In this document: one piece after another, positions 1-10,452 of the stretch
How positions within the stretch are numbered: the stretch's first letter is position 1
Layout of the letters: every line of letters begins with the position of its first letter
Origin: Bacillota bacterium
Lineage (GTDB): Bacteria > Bacillota > Clostridia > Christensenellales > Aristaeellaceae
Direction: 5' to 3'
NCBI GenBank assembly: GCA_023435435.1
Contig: JAEYRW010000016.1
Location: 1-10,452 of the forward strand
DNA length: 10,452 nt
Position numbers and translations under genes: made by a program
The notes under the pieces: model-generated
What the model was told of the DNA's origin: nothing
Database searches by the model: none
What the model saw: only the letters and a program-made list of their open reading frames with translations

Positions 1-3
1 CTC

Positions 4-1311
4 CTATCGGTACTCCGGCAGCCAGCCCTTGTGCGCTTCGATGAGGTCGTCGCACATGGCGACGATGTCGTCGATGGAGAGTTCGGCGGCGGTGTGGGGG
101 TCCATCATGGCGGCCTGATAAATGTAGTCTTTTTTGAGGGTGGCGGCGGCCTCGATGGTGAGGAGCTGGACGTTGATGTTGGTGCGGTTCATGGCGGCGC
201 ACTGTTCGGGGAGCGCGCCGACGTAGGTGGGCACGACGCCGGACTTATCGACCATGCAGGGCACCTCGACGCAGGCGTTCGACGGAAGGTTGGTGATGAG
301 CCCGGTGTTCAGCACGTTTCCGCCAAACTTAAAGGGCACGTTGGTTTCCATGGCCTCCATGATATAGCTGGCGTACTCGGTGGTGCGCGCGTGGGTGAGA
401 CCCTCGTCGTTGAGCAGGGAATCGCGCCGCTTTTCCCAGTCCGCGATCTGGTGGATGCAGCGGCGGGGATATTCGTCGAGGGGGATGTTAAAGCGCTCGA
501 TGAGCTCCGGATAGCGGCCCTTGATGAAGTAGGGCATGTATTCCGAATTGTGCTCGGAGGATTCGGTGACGTAGTAGCCGAAGCGCTTCATGATCTCGTA
601 GCGCACCATATCGTTGTGCTTTTCCGTGCGCGCGGCGGCGCGGCGCTTGATTTCGGGATAGAGGTCGACGCCGTCCCTGGTGACCTCGAGCAGCCACGCC
701 TGATGGTTGATGCCCGCGATCTTCCATTGCACCTTCTCGTCGTAGTCCATTCCCAGGGGGCGCATCAGGTGCTCCGTGCAGCCCTGCACGCTGTGGCAAA
801 GGCCCACGGTTTTGACGGCGGTGAACCGCTGCATCGCGCCGGAAAGCATGGCCATGGGGTTTGTGTAGTTGAGGAACAGCGCGTCCGGGCAAACCGCTTC
901 CATGTCCTTGGCGAAGTCGAAGAGCACGGGGATGGTCCGCAGCGCGCGGAAAATGCCGCCGATGCCCAGCGTGTCCGCGATGGTCTGGCGCAGGCCGTAC
1001 TTCTTGGGGATTTCGAAGTCCGTGATGGTGCAGGGATCGTAGCCGCCCACCTGAATGGCGTCGACGACGTAGTTGGCGCCCGTGAGCGCCGCCCTGCGGT
1101 TCTCCACACCCAGATAAGCCTCGATCCGTGCCTTGGAGCCGCTGTTTTTATTGATGGTTTCGAGCATGAGCTTCGACTCGCGCAGCCGGTTTTCGTCGAT
1201 GTCGTAGAGCACGATGACGCTATCGGCCAGTGCCGGGGTCATCATGCTGTCGCCCAGCACGTTCTTGGCAAAGATCGTCGAACCCGCGCCCATGAATGTA
1301 ATTTTCGGCAT
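4..1311 (-). CDS. melA: GH4 family alpha-galactosidase (MelA type)
   Basis: A 435-residue protein that probably hydrolyses alpha-galactosides such as melibiose in the cytoplasm. The GH4 family uses NAD+ and a divalent metal in an oxidation-elimination mechanism. The sequence opens with a Rossmann nucleotide-binding motif (GAGS, residues 8-11). The metal-site motif CHSV is at 172-175; within GH4 this variant is associated with alpha-galactosidases rather than with alpha-glucosidases (CHEV) or phospho-glycosidases (CDMP, CNxP). The segments NYTNPMAM (148-155), INHQ (201-204) and AAMMDPHTAAEL near the C-terminus also match Escherichia coli MelA as I remember it, and the length is usual. The ATG at 1309-1311 is preceded by GAGGAGGA (1319-1326 read on the minus strand), which lies across the end of rpiB. 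The spacing to rpiB is 3 bp, so it is the last visible gene of a three-gene operon. No transporter gene is in view. Family assignment is sure; substrate is likely but inferred from the motif. Confidence 0.94.
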   Translation of the reverse strand: MPKITFMGAGSTIFAKNVLGDSMMTPALADSVIVLYDIDENRLRESKLMLETINKNSGSKARIEAYLGVENRRAALTGANYVVDAIQVGGYDPCTITDFEIPKKYGLRQTIADTLGIGGIFRALRTIPVLFDFAKDMEAVCPDALFLNYTNPMAMLSGAMQRFTAVKTVGLCHSVQGCTEHLMRPLGMDYDEKVQWKIAGINHQAWLLEVTRDGVDLYPEIKRRAAARTEKHNDMVRYEIMKRFGYYVTESSEHNSEYMPYFIKGRYPELIERFNIPLDEYPRRCIHQIADWEKRRDSLLNDEGLTHARTTEYASYIMEAMETNVPFKFGGNVLNTGLITNLPSNACVEVPCMVDKSGVVPTYVGALPEQCAAMNRTNINVQLLTIEAAATLKKDYIYQAAMMDPHTAAELSIDDIVAMCDDLIEAHKGWLPEYR

Positions 1312-1314
1312 TGG

Positions 1315-1755
1315 TCAGTCCTCCTCAAATGTATCGATGAGATTGACGCGGCGCGCGTGGCGGCCCCCGTCGAAATCCGTCCCCAGGAACGTCTCCAGAA
1401 GGCTGACGGCCTTGTCGCGGCCCACGATGCGCTCGCCCACGGAGAGCATGTTTGCGTCATTGTGCCTGCGCGCCATTTTGACGGTCAGCTCGTCGGACGC
1501 GTTGACGCAGCGGATGCCCTTCATGCGGTTTGCCGCCAGGGATATCCCAAAGCCGGTGCCGCATACCAGCACGCCCCGCTCCGCCTCGTCCGCCTTCACG
1601 GCAGCGGCCACCGCATGGCCGTAGACGGGATAATCGCAGCTTTCCTTTGTGTGCGTGCCAAGATCGATTGCCTCGTGCCCCATTTCCCGCGCCCGCGCCA
1701 TGAGCATCTCCTTGTAGTCAAATCCGGCGTGGTCGCTTCCAAACGCGATCTTCAT
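1315..1755 (-). CDS. rpiB: Ribose-5-phosphate isomerase B (RpiB/LacAB family)
   Basis: A 146-residue cytoplasmic isomerase, expected to interconvert ribose 5-phosphate and ribulose 5-phosphate. Family hallmarks in order: GSDHAG (6-11), the anion-binding loop with the catalytic cysteine CGTGFGIS (C65, T67), the segment RRHNDANMLSVGERI (96-110) containing H98, and GRHARRV near the C-terminus. These correspond to C66, T68 and H99 of E. coli RpiB. Galactose-6-phosphate isomerase subunits LacA and LacB, or allose-6-phosphate isomerase, are alternatives in the same family. A single complete gene with no LacA/LacB partner favours RpiB. The start ATG (1753-1755) overlaps the stop of the methyltransferase gene as ATGA, and an AAAGGAA-type ribosome binding site lies a few bases upstream, so the two are probably translationally coupled. 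melA follows 3 bp downstream. Confidence 0.92.
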   Translation of the reverse strand: MKIAFGSDHAGFDYKEMLMARAREMGHEAIDLGTHTKESCDYPVYGHAVAAAVKADEAERGVLVCGTGFGISLAANRMKGIRCVNASDELTVKMARRHNDANMLSVGERIVGRDKAVSLLETFLGTDFDGGRHARRVNLIDTFEED

Positions 1756-2387
1756 TTTTTCGGTTCCTTTCCGGCCACATAGATGGCCCGCTCATCCGTC
1801 TGCCAGTGCCTCTCCACGCAGGAAAACCCCGCCTCGCGCAAAAGGGTCTCGATGCGCGCGCCCACGATGGGGCGTTCACAGCACGCGGCGTCGCCGGGCC
1901 GCCAGTCCGCCAGAAAGGCAGCCTCCTCGGCATCGTCCCGCGCGATCCGGTCCGCCTCGACATAGCGCCCGCCCGGGCGGAGAGCCTCGAAAACCCTCCG
2001 ATAAATGGAGAGCCTGTCCGCGTCCGCGAAGTGATGCATCATCATGACCGACACCGCCGCGTCATAGGTGCACTTGCCAAACGAGGTTGTGCCGGTGGGG
2101 CAGTTGACGAGGGTGAGGCGCGAAGCGTAGGGCTTTGCCAAGAGTTTTGCCAGGAGGGCGGGGGAGGGATCCATTCCCGTCACGCTGATCCAGGGCGACC
2201 GTTTCATGATTTCGTCCAGCTCCAGTCCCGTGCCGCACCAGAGATCGAGCAGCAGGGAAGCGCCCTTCAGTCCCAGCGCCTTCGCGGTCTCCTGACGCAG
2301 CTCGTCGTCGCAGCCCGCGTGGCGCGCGATGTGCGCCTCGTACCCCGCAACGTCATCCTCAAAGAAGTAATCAATTTTATCGGCCAT
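1752..2387 (-). CDS. Class I SAM-dependent methyltransferase
   Basis: A predicted 211-residue methyltransferase of the class I (Rossmann-like) fold; the substrate is unknown. Motif I is LLLDLWCGTG (45-54), the end of strand beta-2 is GMD (71-73), motif II is around YDAAVSVMMMHHF (108-120) and the post-II loop is LRPGG (136-140). This resembles small ubiE/tam-like proteins that methylate small molecules. Motif I has tryptophan (W50) where the first glycine of the usual DxGxGxG is expected. The frame stays open 17 codons further upstream (to 2438), but the start at 2385-2387 is preferred because a perfect GGAGGTGA ribosome binding site sits 5 nt before it, and the longer version would start at the promoter -10 box. 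It is the first gene of the operon; its stop overlaps the rpiB start. No signal peptide or membrane segment is visible. Confidence 0.85.
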   Translation of the reverse strand: MADKIDYFFEDDVAGYEAHIARHAGCDDELRQETAKALGLKGASLLLDLWCGTGLELDEIMKRSPWISVTGMDPSPALLAKLLAKPYASRLTLVNCPTGTTSFGKCTYDAAVSVMMMHHFADADRLSIYRRVFEALRPGGRYVEADRIARDDAEEAAFLADWRPGDAACCERPIVGARIETLLREAGFSCVERHWQTDERAIYVAGKEPKK

Positions 2388-2392
2388 AAAAA

Positions 2393-2400
2393 TCACCTCC
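2393..2400 (-). promoter_or_regulatory. Ribosome binding site of the methyltransferase gene
   Basis: On the minus strand this reads GGAGGTGA, a full match to the anti-Shine-Dalgarno sequence, 5 nt before the ATG at 2385-2387. It decides the start in favour of the 211-residue form over the 228-residue form that begins at 2438. Confidence 0.88.
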
Positions 2401-2437
2401 GCTCCGCCATCCTGCAAACACATGCGAATCCGGGACA

Positions 2438-2466
2438 ATTATATCACATGGCGCGCCTGTTGGGAA
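2438..2466 (-). promoter_or_regulatory. Promoter of the methyltransferase-rpiB-melA operon
   Basis: Read on the minus strand: -35 box TTCCCA (2461-2466, 4 of 6 consensus bases), 17-bp spacer, and a perfect -10 box TATAAT (2438-2443) preceded by TGA, which makes an extended -10 (TGnTATAAT). The extended -10 would compensate for the weak -35. Transcription should start near 2431, giving a leader of about 44 nt before the ATG at 2387. Confidence 0.72.
2446..2460. promoter_or_regulatory. Candidate operator: near-palindrome in promoter spacer
   Basis: Within the 17-bp spacer of the leftward operon promoter lies ACA-T-GGCGCGCC-TGT on the plus strand. It is a 14-bp perfect palindrome (ACAGGCGCGCCTGT) interrupted by one extra T at 2449. 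A repressor bound here would block RNA polymerase. GGCGCGCC also occurs at 6719-6726 and inside rpoC near 7692, so the core octamer alone is not rare in this GC-rich DNA. The operator role is inference. Confidence 0.25.
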
Positions 2467-2470
2467 CATC

Positions 2471-2511
2471 AAATAATGCAGGAAATAATGCAAATGGCGT
2501 TCAAATATGCA
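2471..2511. repeat. AT-rich direct repeats upstream of the leftward promoter
   Basis: AAATAATGCA occurs at 2471-2480 and again at 2483-2492 (12-bp period), and a third copy lacking one base, AAATATGCA, is at 2503-2511. On the minus strand they read TGCATTATTT and begin 5 bp upstream of the -35 box of the methyltransferase operon promoter. That is where an activator or an UP-like element would act. The third copy overlaps the candidate upstream rpoB promoter. Confidence 0.4.
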
Positions 2512-2528
2512 TGAAAAGAATCTATATT
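2500..2528 (+). promoter_or_regulatory. Possible upstream (P1) promoter of rpoB
   Basis: TTCAAA (2500-2505, 4 of 6), a 17-bp spacer and TATATT (2523-2528, 5 of 6) point towards rpoB. It is weaker than the promoter at 2608-2636 and lies in AT-rich DNA where chance matches are common, so it is only a candidate. If used, it would give a leader of about 250 nt. Confidence 0.35.
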
Positions 2529-2607
2529 GTTTTCCCTGTTCACGGTTAAAACTTGGTGAATCCTGTTAAATATTCCGCAATCGGCCGAGAATCGGGGCAA
2601 AGGCCCG

Positions 2608-2636
2608 TTGACACGAAAAAATACATGTGCTATTAT
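2608..2636 (+). promoter_or_regulatory. Main promoter of rpoB (sigma-A type)
   Basis: A perfect -35 TTGACA (2608-2613), a 17-bp spacer, and -10 TATTAT (2631-2636) preceded by TGC (2628-2630), making an extended -10. This is the best promoter match in the window and fits a highly expressed housekeeping gene. Transcription should start near 2643, leaving a leader of about 145 nt before rpoB. Confidence 0.87.
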
Positions 2637-2642
2637 ATTAAA

Positions 2643-2787
2643 CTGCGCTAGTATGGACATGATTCCGCTTTTGGGATGCGGCGTGCTCCGTTTCTCCCGA
2701 AACTGTCCCGAAATGCGCACCGGTAGCGAATATTTAACCTTCCGGCCCGACGGGTCATCAGGCGACAAGACAGGGGTGATATAGGGT
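2643..2787 (+). promoter_or_regulatory. rpoB leader with two alternative hairpins
   Basis: The leader from the predicted start to the rpoB ATG has no small gene I can support. TTTTGGGA (2669-2676) is complementary, with one G-U pair, to TCCCGAAA, which occurs twice: 2695-2702 and 2706-2713. Pairing with the second copy extends outward by CGC/GCG (2666-2668 with 2715-2717) past one bulged base. The two pairings are mutually exclusive. No run of U follows, so it is not an intrinsic terminator. The ribosome binding site AGGGGTGAT (2772-2780) lies 7 nt before the start. A regulatory role is inference. Confidence 0.4.
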
Positions 2788-6597
<3,810 letters not shown>

Positions 6598-6634
6598 GTT
6601 ACGAATTCCAGACTCTCTTTCGTTGCCGCATCAG

Positions 6635-6752
6635 ATCTTTTGGACCCTGCTTTGTCCCTTTCCGCTCGACGTGGGCGGAAAGTCCGCTCCTGGCTGCTGG
6701 GCCTCGCTCCAGCACAGGGGCGCGCCGAACCAGCCTCGCAGGACGCCAAGAT
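6635..6752 (+). ncRNA. Possible multibranched RNA structure in rpoB-rpoC spacer
   Basis: Two distant segments can pair: CCTGC (6646-6650) with GCAGG (6738-6742), TTGG (6640-6643) with CCAA (6746-6749), and after a TT bulge ATC (6635-6637) with GAT (6750-6752). This outer stem encloses two local hairpins: a perfect 8-bp stem CTTTCCGC/GCGGAAAG (6658-6665 with 6675-6682), and a 6-bp stem TGCTGG/CCAGCA (6695-6700 with 6709-6714). A competing small hairpin GGAC/GTCC (6642-6657) would exclude the outer stem. I do not recognise an RNA family. It could be a leader element for rpoC, an mRNA processing site, or chance pairing in GC-rich DNA. Confidence 0.33.
6658..6682. repeat. Perfect 8-bp inverted repeat between rpoB and rpoC
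   Basis: CTTTCCGC (6658-6665) and GCGGAAAG (6675-6682) are exact reverse complements around a 9-base loop; three more weak pairs (one Watson-Crick, two wobble) can shrink the loop to three bases. No T-run follows, so it is not an intrinsic terminator on the plus strand. It starts 60 bases after the rpoB stop codon. Confidence 0.65.
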
Positions 6753-6800
6753 TTCCTGATGCTTTGGACGAAACAAAGTTCTCCATTCGTAAAACCGCGC

Positions 6801-6830
6801 TCTGCCATATGGCGGAAAGGAGAGAGCTCC
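6801..6830 (+). promoter_or_regulatory. rpoC ribosome binding site flanked by hairpins
   Basis: AAAGGAG (6816-6822) lies 8 nt before a TTG start (6831) and fixes the rpoC start there rather than at the in-frame ATG at 6759. The site can be hidden: GGAG (6819-6822) is complementary to CTCC (6827-6830), directly before the start codon, with a 4-base loop. A second hairpin, TCTGCC/GGCGGA with loop ATAT (6801-6816), ends right at the ribosome binding site. Alternatively GCTCT (6799-6803) can pair with AGAGC (6823-6827). The binding site is sure; control by folding is inference. Confidence 0.7.
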
Positions 6831-10391
<3,561 letters not shown>

Positions 10392-10393
10392 GA

Positions 10394-10452
<59 letters not shown>

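Larger units (their letters stand above)
6598..6830 (+). other. Long structured rpoB-rpoC spacer
   Basis: 233 bp without a supported gene, containing several inverted repeats. Reading frames through it on either strand are extensions or shadows of rpoB and rpoC. No good internal promoter was found: TTGGAC at 6764-6769 lacks a matching -10 box. No terminator with a T-run is present, so rpoB and rpoC should be co-transcribed. The individual hairpins are listed separately. Confidence 0.6.

Noticed and set aside
31..1782. 583-codon open frame on the plus strand across melA and rpiB
   Set aside because: It is exactly codon-aligned antisense to both genes, which share one frame. It is open only because the sense genes avoid TTA, CTA and TCA. 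It has no ribosome binding site and its composition (rich in H, D, V, G) is typical of antisense shadows.
1752..2438. Longer 228-residue form of the methyltransferase
   Set aside because: The upstream ATG falls at the promoter -10 box, before the predicted transcription start, while a perfect GGAGGTGA precedes the ATG at 2387.
2538..2570. TTCAC/GTGAA inverted repeat and GTTAAA direct repeat before rpoB
   Set aside because: Only 5-6 bp each with large gaps; this is expected by chance in AT-rich intergenic DNA.
2632..2637. TATAAT on the minus strand overlapping the rpoB -10 box
   Set aside because: It arises from the near-palindromic TATTATATTA; no -35 box is found at a suitable distance on that strand.
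6762..6778. CTTTG/CAAAG hairpin upstream of rpoC as a terminator
   Set aside because: Only five weak pairs, no GC-rich stem and no T-run; it would not stop transcription.
6764..6792. Internal rpoC promoter starting with TTGGAC
   Set aside because: No acceptable -10 box at 16-18 bp; the sequence there is TTCGTAA.
6759..6830. ATG-initiated extension of rpoC by 24 residues
   Set aside because: The added residues do not resemble beta' N-termini and lack a good ribosome binding site; TTG at 6831 has one and gives the expected MFEL start.

Overview
The window looks like chromosomal DNA from a GC-rich member of the Bacillota (Clostridia-type). Three things suggest this: strong GGAGG-type ribosome binding sites, consensus sigma-A promoters (one is TTGACA, 17 bp, TGnTATTAT), and RNA polymerase subunits of the Gram-positive type (beta' of 1186 residues without the large enterobacterial insertion). 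GC content is about 60% by eye. The exact order cannot be settled from this sequence alone. The right end is 58 consecutive G residues directly after rpoC, most likely an assembly or sequencing artefact at a contig end.

Layout. Positions 4-2387, minus strand: a compact three-gene operon read right to left, consisting of a class I SAM-dependent methyltransferase, a RpiB-type sugar-phosphate isomerase, and a family GH4 alpha-galactosidase (MelA). The first two overlap by ATGA and the last two are 3 bp apart, so translation is probably coupled. One promoter with an extended -10 box (2438-2466) lies before the methyltransferase, with a near-palindrome in its spacer and AT-rich direct repeats just upstream. 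Positions 2388-2787: a 400-bp divergent control region. It also carries the strong rpoB promoter (2608-2636), a weaker candidate promoter (2500-2528), and a roughly 145-nt rpoB leader with two alternative pairings. Positions 2788-6597: rpoB, plus strand. Positions 6598-6830: an unusually long rpoB-rpoC spacer rich in inverted repeats. Positions 6831-10391: rpoC, starting at TTG. Positions 10392-10452: three bases, then poly-G.

How the genes work together. RpoB and RpoC form the two halves of the RNA polymerase active centre, and both carry every catalytic and zinc-binding residue checked. The leftward operon combines alpha-galactoside hydrolysis (MelA) with sugar-phosphate isomerisation (RpiB); the methyltransferase has no obvious link to either.

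I found no new gene system. The coding content is core and ordinary. What merits a second look is non-coding: the structured rpoB leader, the rpoB-rpoC spacer with a possible multibranched RNA, the rpoC start region where the ribosome binding site can pair with bases next to a weak TTG start, and rpoB standing behind a divergent sugar operon rather than behind rplJ-rplL.
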